This document shows, in pieces, positions 33,361 to 41,548 of a DNA stretch of 49,457 nucleotides. The position numbers and the translations under genes were made by a program. Source of the DNA: CAZOIA01 sp964579675 (GTDB taxonomy: Bacteria; Planctomycetota; Phycisphaerae; UBA1845; PWPN01); contig CAZOIA010000014.1 in the NCBI GenBank assembly GCA_964579675.1, positions 1 through 49,457 on the forward strand, read 5' to 3'. Below the pieces are notes generated by a model, which was given only the letters and a program-made list of their open reading frames with translations, did not search any database and was not told the origin of the DNA. How positions within the stretch are numbered: position 1 is the stretch's first letter; every line of letters begins with the position of its first letter.

Positions 33361-34110
33361 ATGGCAGGCCATTCCCATTGGGCGCGGATCAAGCGGAAGA
33401 AGGGCGTGACCGACGCTCGTCGGGGGCGTTTGTGGAGCAAGCTGGCGAGAGTCATCATTGTTGCCGCCCGTAGCGGCGGCGGTGATCCCAACCAGAACCT
33501 CTCTCTGCGCTATGCCATCGACAAGGCCAAGCAGGCCAACATGCCCAAGGATACGATCGCCGGCGCGATTAAGAAGGGGGCCGGCGGGGCGGAGGGCGCT
33601 CAGTACACGACGATCTACTACGAGGGGTACGGTGCGGGCGGCGTTGCCGTCTTGTGCGAAGTGCTGACCGACAACCGCAATCGCACCGCACCGGAGATCA
33701 CGAAGATCTTCGAGCGACATCGGGGCAACGTCGGGGCCCCGGGGTGCGTGCAGTGGATGTTCTCGTCCAAAGGGCAGATCACCGTGCCGCGCGACTCCGC
33801 CGATGAAGATACGATCGCCGAGATCGCACTGGAAGCCGGCGCCGAGGATTACCAGGAATTGGAGGATGTGTGGGAAATCACCTGCGAGCCCTCCGCATTT
33901 GAACCGCTGCGGGAGGCCCTGGCCGCCGCGGAGATTGAGCCGCTTTCGGCGGAGCTGTCGATGGTCCCCTCCAGCACGGTCACCGTCGATGCCGGCAAGG
34001 GCAAGAAGGTGCTTAACCTCGTCGAGGCCCTCGAGGAACACGACGACGTCCAGAACGTCTATGCCAACTTCGAGATCCCGGACGAGGTGATGGCGAGGCT
34101 GGAAGACTGA
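33361..34110 (+). CDS. YebC/PmpR family DNA-binding regulatory protein
   Basis: 249 residues, normal length. ATG has GAGGAGAT about 7 bases upstream. It opens with the invariant AGHSHWARIKRKKGVTDARR and continues with NMPKDTIAGAIKKGAGG, YYEGYGAGGVAVLCEVLTDNRNRT and the acidic YQELEDVWEITCEP. YebC-family proteins act as transcription regulators or help translation of proline-rich stretches. It is convergent with the TlyA-like gene, with a 52-base gap holding a weak ATCGTG/CACGAT hairpin. Confidence 0.95.
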   Translation: MAGHSHWARIKRKKGVTDARRGRLWSKLARVIIVAARSGGGDPNQNLSLRYAIDKAKQANMPKDTIAGAIKKGAGGAEGAQYTTIYYEGYGAGGVAVLCEVLTDNRNRTAPEITKIFERHRGNVGAPGCVQWMFSSKGQITVPRDSADEDTIAEIALEAGAEDYQELEDVWEITCEPSAFEPLREALAAAEIEPLSAELSMVPSSTVTVDAGKGKKVLNLVEALEEHDDVQNVYANFEIPDEVMARLED

Positions 34111-34162
34111 CTTCTGTTCTTTGTCTCGCTTGCTCGATCGTGTCGTACTCCTGGCACGATGG

Positions 34163-34813
34163 TCATCGTTGTCCACGCTCCCCGCACCGTTCCCGGCTGT
34201 TTTCGATCAAAAGAAGTGCCAGGAACTCGATGTTGCCCTTCTGGCCGGCGATCGGGCTTTCGATGAGTTGATCCACCACTGCGCCGGCCGCGGCGATCCG
34301 CTCGCGGATCAGATCCAGCGTCTGGCGGGCAAGGTCGGGTTCCAGGACGCCGCGGCGAAGGCGGTTGGGCTCGGCTTCGTAATGAGGTTTGATGAGCGTG
34401 ATGATCCGACCGCCGGGCTTGAGCAGCTTGATCGCGTTGGGCAGGATGCGGTGCTGGGGCGTCCAGGCGACGTCGATGGTGACCAGATCGATCGGCTCAG
34501 GGAGCATGGCATGCATGGCATTGGTACGTTCCATTACCACGACGCGGGGGTCGGTGCGCAGGGTGTAGGCCAGGACGCCGTAGCCCGTGTCGATCGCGTA
34601 GACGCGTCCGGCCCCCCGCCGCAGGAGGCAATCGACGAACCCGCCGACGTTGCTGCCCAGATCCGCGCAGACCAATCGCGCCGGCTCGATCCCAAAGGCG
34701 TTTAGAGCGGCGGCCAGCTTGACCCCGCCCCGACTGACGTACGGACGCTCGGGGGACTCAGGCACCACCTTGTCTCCGGTCTCGTCGGGCTGGATGCTCA
34801 CGATGAATTGCAT
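34163..34813 (-). CDS. TlyA/FtsJ-like rRNA methyltransferase lacking the S4 domain
   Basis: About 216 residues from ATG 34813. The frame is open to 35089, but the extra 92 residues have no domain. It has the TlyA order YVSRGGVKLAAALNAF, ADLGSNVGGFVDCLLRRGAGRVYAIDTGYG, LRTDPRVVVMERTN, VTIDVAW and LIKPHYEAE. TlyA proteins 2'-O-methylate rRNA and carry an N-terminal S4 RNA-binding domain; here it is absent. This could be a genuine short family or a truncated gene. No ribosome binding site is clear, so the start is uncertain. Confidence 0.78.
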   Translation of the reverse strand: MQFIVSIQPDETGDKVVPESPERPYVSRGGVKLAAALNAFGIEPARLVCADLGSNVGGFVDCLLRRGAGRVYAIDTGYGVLAYTLRTDPRVVVMERTNAMHAMLPEPIDLVTIDVAWTPQHRILPNAIKLLKPGGRIITLIKPHYEAEPNRLRRGVLEPDLARQTLDLIRERIAAAGAVVDQLIESPIAGQKGNIEFLALLLIENSRERCGERGQR

Positions 34814-35241
34814 GGCAGGCCGCCCAGCCCCGTTTTCGGTCGGCCAGTTTCTCCGGGGTGGCACGGGTCCGCCGCGCATGATTCTCCCGGAGCCGGCACC
34901 GCCGGCGGTCAACGGGACACGTCGGCCAACTCGAGCCTGGGTTTCCACGGACCCGTGGACCGTCCGCTGAAGCTGCTTCATCAACGCGTTGACCGATACC
35001 ACCCACGTCCGGGGCACCCGGCGGCAACAGGGTATAGTGCAGTCTTCGGCAACGGTGACAACGGTATGCGCCACCGCGACGTTCGTCAATCCGGAGGGGC
35101 GACTTGACGACCTAAACTGTCACGCACCCGGCGTCATCCGTACGTTCGTGGACGTCTTGAGATTTGCCAGGCTGGCGGCGAGAATGTCTCGGCGCGAGTG
35201 TGCGTAGGCGCTGTGGCTGTAACAGGAAAGAAAGGCGCGGT
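34814..35241. other. Divergent gap with palindrome and dispersed-repeat copy
   Basis: No domain is found in either extension. It holds a perfect 12-bp palindrome TCAACGCGTTGA (34981-34992) and, seven bases on, a repeat copy shared with 38271-38295 (listed separately). No strong promoter is seen for the glycosidase-like gene. Confidence 0.5.
34999..35023. repeat. 25-bp dispersed repeat, copy 1
   Basis: The sequence CCACCCACGTCCGGGGCACC followed by CGGCG matches 38271-38295 at 24 of 25 positions. Both copies lie in divergent or gene-free gaps next to a palindrome. Confidence 0.85.
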
Positions 35242-36834
35242 ATGTCGGTAAGACTGATGATCTGGATGGGCTTGCTGTCAGGGGCGAATTGCTGCTGGGG
35301 CGCGGTCGGCGGCGCGGAGGCTATTGACGTTGGCGATCGCAAGCAGCTTTTCATAGACCACCGCTTCATCGAGACCAGCCGGGGGATCGAGCTGACGGTC
35401 AATCCGCCGGTGAAGAAGGAGATTGTCCTCCGCCCCGACGAGACCGAGGCCGACGGCATGTTCTGGATCTCCGCCGTGGTGGAAGTGGACGGCGAGTACC
35501 TGATGTACTACGGCACGAGGCGTTCGGGGAGGTCGTCAGAGAAGGACCCCCGGCCCACGATCCTGCGTCTGGCCCGAAGCAAGGACGGCCTGCACTGGGA
35601 GCGGGCTCGCGTTGGGCTTTTCGACATCGGCCGGGGGGTCAACAACAACATCGTCACGGTGGGTGCCTGGGCAACCGTCTTTCTCGATCCGAACGAGACC
35701 GAGGGCTATCGATTCTGGATGCTCGGCCACGTCAGGGAGAACAAGTACTGGCCCGAGAGCCAGGGGGCCCAGCGCAGCTACCCCCGCGGTGAAAGAAGGC
35801 CGGGCGCCCTCTATTTGTGTCGCTCCAAGGATGGCATCCACTGGTTCCGGGTTCGGGATCCGGTCTTCCCGTTTACCGGCGACACTCGGAACCAGGGTCT
35901 GTTCGACCCGCGGATCAACAAGTACGTCTGCTATCTCCGATCGCGGCCGGGCGGGCATGGAAGCCGGGCCGTCGCCCGCGGCGAGAGTGCGCACCTCGTC
36001 GGCCCGTGGCCCTTCAAGCCCGATCCGAACCGCGACAAGAGACGGCCGGAGCAATACGGCTGGTTGATGACCGAACTACCCATCGTGATGGCCAAGGACG
36101 AGTCCGATCCGCCGTCCCTCGGGATCTACACACCCAACGTGCACATCTACCCGTGGTCCGAGGATGTGTACCTGGCCTTTCCGGGGGCGTACCGGTTGCG
36201 GGATGGTATTGCGAGTTACGGCCGGGATGAGCGCGGCAAGCCCGCCAACGAGGGTCCGCTCCAGCCAGCATTGGCCGTGAGTCGCGACGGGGTGTCCTGG
36301 CGACGCTTCCGCACGCCGTACGTGGGGCTGGGACGCATCGGGGAGATCGACAGCGGCACGATCTACATGGGTGTGGGTATGGTCCGCCAGGGCCAGGAGA
36401 TCTGGCAGTACTTGAGCGTGTCGCCGCATACTCATCACGGCTTCGGGATATCGCTGCCGGGAATGGACGGCGGTATTCTGCGGACGGTGCAGCGTCTGGA
36501 CGGTTTCGTGTCGGCCGACGCGGGGCCGGCTGGTGGCGATATGACCACGCCTCCGATCGTGTTCGCAGGCAATCGGCTGCAACTCAACGTGGACTGCAGC
36601 GCGATCGGCGAGGTATGGGTCGAGATTCAGGACGCCCGGGGCAAACCGCTCCCCGGTTACTCGATGGAGGAGGCGGTGAGCGTGGACCTCAACGGCGTGG
36701 CCCAGGAGGTGTGGTGGAAGCAGGGGCCCGATGTCGGCCCGCTGGCGGGCAGGCCGATCCGGCTGCGGTTGCGGATGCGCTCGGCGAAGCTGTATGCGTT
36801 CCAGTTCACGAAAGTGTCACCGGACGCGGAATAA
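35242..36834 (+). CDS. Secreted glycosidase-like protein (five-bladed propeller, GH32/GH43-like)
   Basis: 530 residues. ATG 35242 has AAAGG seven bases upstream and starts a signal peptide (LMIWMGLLSGANCCWGAVGG). The mature part opens with IDVGDRKQLFIDHRFIE and has repeated propeller strands: YLMYYGTRRSGR, LRLARSKDGLHWERARVGLFD, LYLCRSKDGIHWFRV and LAVSRDGVSWRRF. The C-terminal ~100 residues are a beta-sandwich-like domain. Such proteins are abundant in Planctomycetota and annotated glycosyl hydrolase family 32-like; an active-site acid triad cannot be confirmed by eye. The neighbouring sulfatase 21 kb away may share substrates, but this is a guess. Confidence 0.75.
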   Translation: MSVRLMIWMGLLSGANCCWGAVGGAEAIDVGDRKQLFIDHRFIETSRGIELTVNPPVKKEIVLRPDETEADGMFWISAVVEVDGEYLMYYGTRRSGRSSEKDPRPTILRLARSKDGLHWERARVGLFDIGRGVNNNIVTVGAWATVFLDPNETEGYRFWMLGHVRENKYWPESQGAQRSYPRGERRPGALYLCRSKDGIHWFRVRDPVFPFTGDTRNQGLFDPRINKYVCYLRSRPGGHGSRAVARGESAHLVGPWPFKPDPNRDKRRPEQYGWLMTELPIVMAKDESDPPSLGIYTPNVHIYPWSEDVYLAFPGAYRLRDGIASYGRDERGKPANEGPLQPALAVSRDGVSWRRFRTPYVGLGRIGEIDSGTIYMGVGMVRQGQEIWQYLSVSPHTHHGFGISLPGMDGGILRTVQRLDGFVSADAGPAGGDMTTPPIVFAGNRLQLNVDCSAIGEVWVEIQDARGKPLPGYSMEEAVSVDLNGVAQEVWWKQGPDVGPLAGRPIRLRLRMRSAKLYAFQFTKVSPDAE

Positions 36835-36880
36835 CCCTTGGCAACTGTGACCGTGGGAAGAAGGTGCCGCTCATGAACGT

Positions 36881-36899
36881 CCGCTAACCGCCGTAGCGG
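36881..36899 (+). terminator. Hairpin between convergent genes
   Basis: CCGCTA (36881-36886) and TAGCGG (36894-36899) form a perfect 6-bp stem with a seven-base loop between the glycosidase-like gene and the convergent methyltransferase gene. No T-tract on either strand, so a Rho-independent terminator is uncertain. Confidence 0.3.
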
Positions 36900-36980
36900 C
36901 GCGCGAGGCGTCTACTAACCCTTCGTTTGGCCCGCCCGTGCCGAGCGGTGCCGGCTTGCGACCGCGGGTAAGGGCCGAGC

Positions 36981-37988
36981 CTATTGCGATGGTCCCCCCT
37001 TCACCGCACGGATGACGGAGTTCATCCACTCGTCCCGGCGAAGGAACCTTACATCCGCAAACCCACCCGCCATGAGGTCCTCTCGATACTCATCGAACGT
37101 GTAGGTCCCGCCCCCCTCGGTGGCGGTCAGCATGTTCACCGCGAACATCGCCCCGGCAGCGGGGCGCGTCCGGGATGCGTCCATCACGAGATCCCGAAGC
37201 AGGAGCACCCCGTCGGCGGTGAGGGCCCGGCGTATCTTGACGAACAGCGCCTCGTTCTGCTCCCGTGAGTTCTGATGACCGATCGCGCTGACCCACGCGA
37301 AGTCCGCCCCGCCCGGCAGGTCATCCACGTAGAAATCGCCCGGCACGAGCGTGACCCGTTCGCTCAAACCGGCCTCGGTGATACGCGCCCGGGCCAGCGG
37401 GATAACCGCCGGCAGATCAAACAGCGTCGCGGTCGCGCCGGGTACCGCCCGAAGGAACTCGATCGTCCAAGTACCCGAAGCCCCTCCAACGTCAAGCAGC
37501 CGGCGAAAAGCCAGCGGCCGAAGCTCGTCGATCAGATGCTCAGCCGCCGGTCGGGACACATTGTGCATTGCTCCGATGAACGCAGCCTGGTCGGCTGCTT
37601 CGCCCCTGATGCTCGCCGGGCCCTCGGGGCGTTTGCCCGTCCGGACCGTCTGGGCAAGCTGGACCCACCGGCGAAGACAGTTGCCCTGATGCCGCACCAT
37701 CGGCAGGACGCTTCGCGAGCCCGACTCCGTCAGGGTTTCAGCGACCTCCGGCGGGACGCTGTACTCGTCATCCTGCTTGGCCAGAAGCTCCATGGCCACC
37801 AGCGCATCCAGCAGTATGGTCGTTGCCCGCCGATCGGTGCCGAGTTCAGCCGCCAGGGACGAGGCCGTCGTCCACCCGTCGCCCAGGACGCTGAAAACGT
37901 CCAGATCCACCGCCGCAGCCAGCATACACGCCCGCTGATAGGCCCTTGCCGTCTCCAACACTTCCTCTGGGGTCCATTGTCTGGCCAT
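36981..37988 (-). CDS. SAM-dependent O-methyltransferase (family 2, winged-helix dimerisation domain)
   Basis: 335 residues. The N-terminal ~85 residues form the winged-helix dimerisation domain (DLDVFSVLGDGWTTASSLAAELGTDRRAT, split over two helices). The C-terminal methyltransferase has motif I LLDVGGASGTW, the acidic motif II LFDLPAV and VTLVPGDFYVDDLPGGAD. The His-Asp pair of plant-type family 2 enzymes is replaced by IGHQNSREQ; His is kept but not the Asp. Substrates of bacterial relatives include small aromatics and polyketides; none can be assigned here. It stands alone, convergent with the glycosidase-like gene. Confidence 0.85.
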   Translation of the reverse strand: MARQWTPEEVLETARAYQRACMLAAAVDLDVFSVLGDGWTTASSLAAELGTDRRATTILLDALVAMELLAKQDDEYSVPPEVAETLTESGSRSVLPMVRHQGNCLRRWVQLAQTVRTGKRPEGPASIRGEAADQAAFIGAMHNVSRPAAEHLIDELRPLAFRRLLDVGGASGTWTIEFLRAVPGATATLFDLPAVIPLARARITEAGLSERVTLVPGDFYVDDLPGGADFAWVSAIGHQNSREQNEALFVKIRRALTADGVLLLRDLVMDASRTRPAAGAMFAVNMLTATEGGGTYTFDEYREDLMAGGFADVRFLRRDEWMNSVIRAVKGGPSQ

Positions 37989-38230
37989 CTGTACACCTAC
38001 CGCGCCGCGTACCGTTTCTCCACCTTACCAGATCGTACGTAAGGACGACACCGGTTGCGGCAACCTTCTGGTGGCACCGGTTGCCATAACTCGTCGACTT
38101 CGGCGGGTGGCACATGCTACGAGCGGGTGGCCGAGTCTCCAAGCGCGAAATGCTACGTGGGCGAGCAGAATGTAAAGCTGGCGATGGATGCTTGTCCGCC
38201 CGATGCGGAGTCCTGATCGCGCGGCATCAC

Positions 38231-38270
38231 CACGGGTCTGCTTCGCGGAATTCCGTTTCGCAGACCCGTG
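38231..38270. repeat. 40-bp near-perfect palindrome
   Basis: CACGGGTCTGC (38231-38241) is perfectly inverted as GCAGACCCGTG (38260-38270). The centre is itself a 10-bp palindrome, CGGAATTCCG (38246-38255). Only the 4 x 4 bases between them do not pair (TTCG/TTTC), giving 16 of 20 matched pairs. It lies downstream of hypB, 37 bases from its stop, and is directly joined to the 25-bp dispersed repeat. Confidence 0.9.
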
Positions 38271-38295
38271 CCACCCAGGTCCGGGGCACCCGGCG
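38271..38295. repeat. 25-bp dispersed repeat, copy 2
   Basis: CCACCCAGGTCCGGGGCACC followed by CGGCG differs from the copy at 34999-35023 at one base (G for C). It directly abuts the palindrome. Confidence 0.85.
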
Positions 38296-38307
38296 AATCG
38301 TCCGGAG

Positions 38308-38991
38308 TCAGAATGTGGCGGGCGTGCCGCCGCGGGCACGGTTCGGCGGGCGTCGTTGCCGATGCAGCCAATCCAGCCACTCTTTCATGCCCCGGCCGGT
38401 TTTGTTCGACAGTTCAATGAGCGGAGCTCGTGTGTTGATCCGCGACAGGTCGTCGCGCACCCGGCGAACTTCGAACTCGAGCACGCCGATCAGGTCCACC
38501 TTGGTCAGCAGAATGGCGTCGGCGACCTGGAACAGGATGGGGTACTTGGCCACCTTGTCGTCGCCCTCGGGCACGCTGAGCAGCACCACCCTGAGGTGCT
38601 CGCCCAGGTCGAAAGCGGCGGGACACACCATGTTGCCCACGTTTTCGACGAACAGGAAGGTGATGCGATCGAGCGCCAGGGTGTTCAAGCCTTGAGCTAC
38701 CTGGGCGGGCGACAGGTGGCACCCCTTGCCGGTGTTGATCTGCGTGGTCTGGACGGCGAGGTGGCCCAGTCGCTCGGCATCGCGGGTGGTCTGGAGGTCG
38801 CCGACCAAGACGGCACACGGGTTGTCCGGACCGAGGGCGGGTATGGTGTTTTCCAGCAGGGCGGTCTTGCCGCTGCCGGGGGCGCTCATCAGGTTGATCG
38901 CGACCAGCCGGGCCTCATCCATGCGCCGGCGGTTCGCCTCGGCAACCGCCCCGCTGGCTTTCAGGACGTTTTCGACGACGTTGATCTTCAT
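38308..38991 (-). CDS. hypB: Hydrogenase maturation GTPase HypB (nickel insertion)
   Basis: 227 residues. ATG 38991 overlaps the hypA stop as ATGA. The start MKINVVENVLKAS is typical. The P-loop is SAPGSGKT, followed by VGDLQTTRDAERL, and the metal-site residues lie in TGKGCHL and GNMVCPAAFDLGE. The G4-like motif LTKVD is present. No N-terminal Cys or His-rich nickel-storage segment is present, so it is the minimal form. It works with HypA to deliver nickel to the [NiFe] hydrogenase large subunit. Last gene of the hyp cluster. Confidence 0.95.
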   Translation of the reverse strand: MKINVVENVLKASGAVAEANRRRMDEARLVAINLMSAPGSGKTALLENTIPALGPDNPCAVLVGDLQTTRDAERLGHLAVQTTQINTGKGCHLSPAQVAQGLNTLALDRITFLFVENVGNMVCPAAFDLGEHLRVVLLSVPEGDDKVAKYPILFQVADAILLTKVDLIGVLEFEVRRVRDDLSRINTRAPLIELSNKTGRGMKEWLDWLHRQRRPPNRARGGTPATF

Positions 38992-39356
38992 GACAGCGAT
39001 GCCTCTTCGTCCGCCTGGCAGGTCACGCTTGTCAAGATGATGTCGTTGCCGGCGACGATGCGAACGTCGGCCTGGCTGCACCGCGGGCAGGCGAAGCTGA
39101 TCTCGACCTCGGGCTCAAACCTGCACCCGCACACGTTGCACGAGGCAACTGCCTTAACCTGGCTGATGCTGAGCTTAGCCCCGTGGGCCATTGTCCCCTC
39201 GCTGGCGAGCGTGAACGCCAGCTCCAGCGCCTCGGGCACGACTTGCCGCATGAGACCGATGTGCACCTCGATCTGCTCGATGCGGGTGGCGCCGTGCTGT
39301 TCGGCCGCCTCGACGGCGCGCTCGACGATATCGGTTGCGATCGGCATCTCATGCAC
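38988..39356 (-). CDS. hypA: Hydrogenase maturation nickel metallochaperone HypA
   Basis: 122 residues. The GTG start at 39356 has AAGGTG six bases upstream and gives Met1-His2-Glu3, the nickel-binding N-terminus required in HypA; a GTG three codons earlier would destroy it. The zinc site has two CxxC pairs (CNVCG and CPRC). It overlaps hypB by four bases and follows hypE after 39 bases. Confidence 0.94.
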   Translation of the reverse strand: MHEMPIATDIVERAVEAAEQHGATRIEQIEVHIGLMRQVVPEALELAFTLASEGTMAHGAKLSISQVKAVASCNVCGCRFEPEVEISFACPRCSQADVRIVAGNDIILTSVTCQADEEASLS

Positions 39357-39395
39357 GGTTGGCACCTTGGTCCCGGGGCCGCTGCCGCTCGGGAG

Positions 39396-40430
39396 TCAAC
39401 AGATCCGCGGCAATTCCTCGCCGTACGGGCGCTGCACGATGCGGCGTCCTCCCGCCCGAGTCACGAGCTCCACCAACGGCGGATCCCCCTCCACGATTCG
39501 TCCGATGACAGCGGCATGGGTGCCCAACTGGTGGCTTCGACACGTCTCCAACACGGGTTCGGCATCCCAGGCCGGGGCGACAATGACGCACTTGCCTTCA
39601 TTGGCGATGGTCAACGGATCAAGTCCAAGCAGCTCAGCCGTGTGCCGGGCAATGCTCGATATCGGAACCGCCTCCTCCCCGACCTCGACGCTGAAACCCG
39701 TATCCTCAGCCAGGTCGGCCAGGACGCCGGCCAGGCCCCCGCGGGTCGGGTCGCGGAGGAACTTGAGATCAGCCCCCCGATCAAAGAGGGCACCGATCAG
39801 ATCACCCAACGGCGCCACGTCGCTTCGCAACTCCGTGTCGAACGTCAACCCCTCGCGCAGCGACATCACGGCCAGGCCGTGCTCGGCGATGCGACCGGTC
39901 AGAATGACAACGTCGCCGGGTACGATCCGCCCAGCGGCGAGCCGGGCGTCATCCCGCATCTCGCCGATGCCGGCGGTCGTGATGGTCGTGCCGCCGCCTC
40001 CGCGATGCTCGACGACCTTGGTGTCGCCGGTGGCGATGACCACGCCGGCCTCGGCGGCGGCGGCGGCGATGGAGTCGATGATGCGGTCGAGCACGGACAT
40101 CGAGAGCCCCTCTTCGATCACCAGCGCGAGGCTGAGGACCTTAGGCGTGGCGCCCATAACCGCCAGGTCGTTCACCGTGCCGCAGACCGCCAGCCGACCG
40201 ATATCGCCGCCGGGGAACTCCAGCGGCTCAACCACGAAAGCGTCGGTGGTAAAGGCGATTCGCTCCGCCGCCGTCGGAATGACCGCACTGTCGGTCAGCG
40301 GGTTGAGCAGCGGGTTGCCCAGCTTCGGCAGGAGCCGCTCGTCAATCAACCGTCTGGTCAACTCTCCCCCGCCGCCGTGGGCGATGACGACCCGCTCGTC
40401 ACCGGATGTCTCTGGCAGTGCGCTCATCAT
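39396..40430 (-). CDS. hypE: Hydrogenase maturation protein HypE
   Basis: 344 residues. It has the PurM-like ATP-binding fold (AHGGGGELTRRLIDERLLP, FTTDAFVVEPLEFPGGDIGRLA, GDTKVVEHRGGGGTTI) and ends in the invariant PRIC. The terminal Cys accepts the carbamoyl group from HypF and is dehydrated to thiocyanate, the cyanide precursor. The ATG overlaps the hypD stop as ATGA. Confidence 0.96.
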   Translation of the reverse strand: MMSALPETSGDERVVIAHGGGGELTRRLIDERLLPKLGNPLLNPLTDSAVIPTAAERIAFTTDAFVVEPLEFPGGDIGRLAVCGTVNDLAVMGATPKVLSLALVIEEGLSMSVLDRIIDSIAAAAAEAGVVIATGDTKVVEHRGGGGTTITTAGIGEMRDDARLAAGRIVPGDVVILTGRIAEHGLAVMSLREGLTFDTELRSDVAPLGDLIGALFDRGADLKFLRDPTRGGLAGVLADLAEDTGFSVEVGEEAVPISSIARHTAELLGLDPLTIANEGKCVIVAPAWDAEPVLETCRSHQLGTHAAVIGRIVEGDPPLVELVTRAGGRRIVQRPYGEELPRIC

Positions 40431-41548
40431 GACCCTGCCTTGGCCGAGGTGCCGCTATCCCCGGGGGCAATCGACGCTCGAGCCGGGCCGTATCTGTACC
40501 AGGCCGAGCAGGTCCCTTCGCTGCTGACCATGCACGGACCGATGGGCCGGGCGGGCGTGCATTCGTTGCCGAACAGCGGGCAGTCCTGGGGCCCGATCCT
40601 GCCCTGGATCACCTGGCCGCACCGGCACCCGGGCGGGTCGTAATCTTCCCCGATGGTCAGACCGAAGCGGGGCACCGCGTCGAATCGCCGGTATCGCTCG
40701 CGGAGTCTCAGCCCGCTTGCCGGGATCGTGCCCATCGCCCGCCAGATCGTCGCCGCCGGCTCGAACACCGCGGCCATGCAGTCCCGTGCCGCCGCGTTAC
40801 CATCATTCGTGACTGCCACACCATAGACGTTTTCCACCGCCGCGTCGCCCCGGGCGATCTGTTGGAGAAGGTGCCGGATGCCCAGAAGCATCTGCGCCGG
40901 CTCGAAACCGGCCACCACGCAGGGCTTGTGATAGCGATCCACGATGGGCCGATAGGCCCCCGCCCCGATAACGACGCTCACGTGCCCGGGGCACAGGAAT
41001 CCGTCGATGGGCACGTCACCCGCGGCCAGCAACGCCGACATCGCCGGGACCACCAGCTTGTGATCCGCCAGCACGAAGAAGTTCGCCAACGCCTTCTTGT
41101 CCGCCTCCCGGATCGCCGCCGCGGTTGCCGGAGCGGTGGTCTCGAAGCCCACGGCCAGAAAGATGACCTGCCGGTCCGGATGACGCTCAGCAAACTGAAC
41201 CGCGTCCCGTGCGGAGTACACGACCGTCACCTGCGCCCCCCGTGCCCGCTGCTGTTCGAGACTGCCGGTCCGCCCCGGGACGCGGACCATGTCGCCGTAG
41301 GTGCAGATCGTCACCTCCGGCCGGCTCGCCACCTCACAGGCGGCGTCGATGTAGCCCTGCGACGTGACGCACACCGGACAGCCCGGGCCACTGATCATCC
41401 GCACCGACGGCGGGAGCAGCGACTTCACACCGCTGCGAAACAGCGAGACGGTGTGCGTGCCGCAGACCTCCATGAGCTGGACGCGGCCAAGATCGCGAGA
41501 GGTGCCGATAATCCGCTCGATGAGTTGTTGGACGTTCTCGCGATCCAT
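40427..41548 (-). CDS. hypD: Hydrogenase maturation protein HypD
   Basis: 373 residues. It is the scaffold for assembling Fe(CN)2CO together with HypC. The family motifs are all present: VCGTHTVSLFRSG, SGPGCPVCVTS, GFETTAPAT and CPGHVSVVIGAGAY. The C-terminal [4Fe-4S] region has six cysteines (PGCRCGQV, QDCPLFGNEC, GPCMVSSEGTC). About 20 extra residues follow that region. Its start lies 308 bases downstream of hypC with repeats between, so it may need its own promoter; none is clear. Confidence 0.96.
   Translation of the reverse strand: MDRENVQQLIERIIGTSRDLGRVQLMEVCGTHTVSLFRSGVKSLLPPSVRMISGPGCPVCVTSQGYIDAACEVASRPEVTICTYGDMVRVPGRTGSLEQQRARGAQVTVVYSARDAVQFAERHPDRQVIFLAVGFETTAPATAAAIREADKKALANFFVLADHKLVVPAMSALLAAGDVPIDGFLCPGHVSVVIGAGAYRPIVDRYHKPCVVAGFEPAQMLLGIRHLLQQIARGDAAVENVYGVAVTNDGNAAARDCMAAVFEPAATIWRAMGTIPASGLRLRERYRRFDAVPRFGLTIGEDYDPPGCRCGQVIQGRIGPQDCPLFGNECTPARPIGPCMVSSEGTCSAWYRYGPARASIAPGDSGTSAKAGS

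Larger units (their letters stand above)
37989..38307. other. Gene-free gap with direct repeats, palindrome and dispersed repeat
   Basis: It holds two direct copies of CACCGGTTGC (38049-38058 and 38075-38084 region) 60-95 bases before the methyltransferase start. It also holds the near-palindrome 38231-38270 and the 25-bp repeat 38271-38295. No gene supported. Confidence 0.5.

Noticed and set aside
34137..34160. Bidirectional terminator between the yebC-family and TlyA-like genes
   Set aside because: Only a 6-bp ATCGTG/CACGAT stem with a 12-base loop and no T-tract; too weak to list.
32782..34176. Minus-strand frame of 464 codons
   Set aside because: Antisense to the TPR lipoprotein and the yebC-family gene; composition is typical of a shadow frame.
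38188..40527. Plus-strand frame of 779 codons
   Set aside because: Antisense to hypB, hypA and hypE; Ser/Arg/Pro-rich with no domain. An effect of high GC on the opposite strand.
39183..40643. Plus-strand frame of 486 codons
   Set aside because: Also antisense to hypA, hypE and hypD, which are certain.
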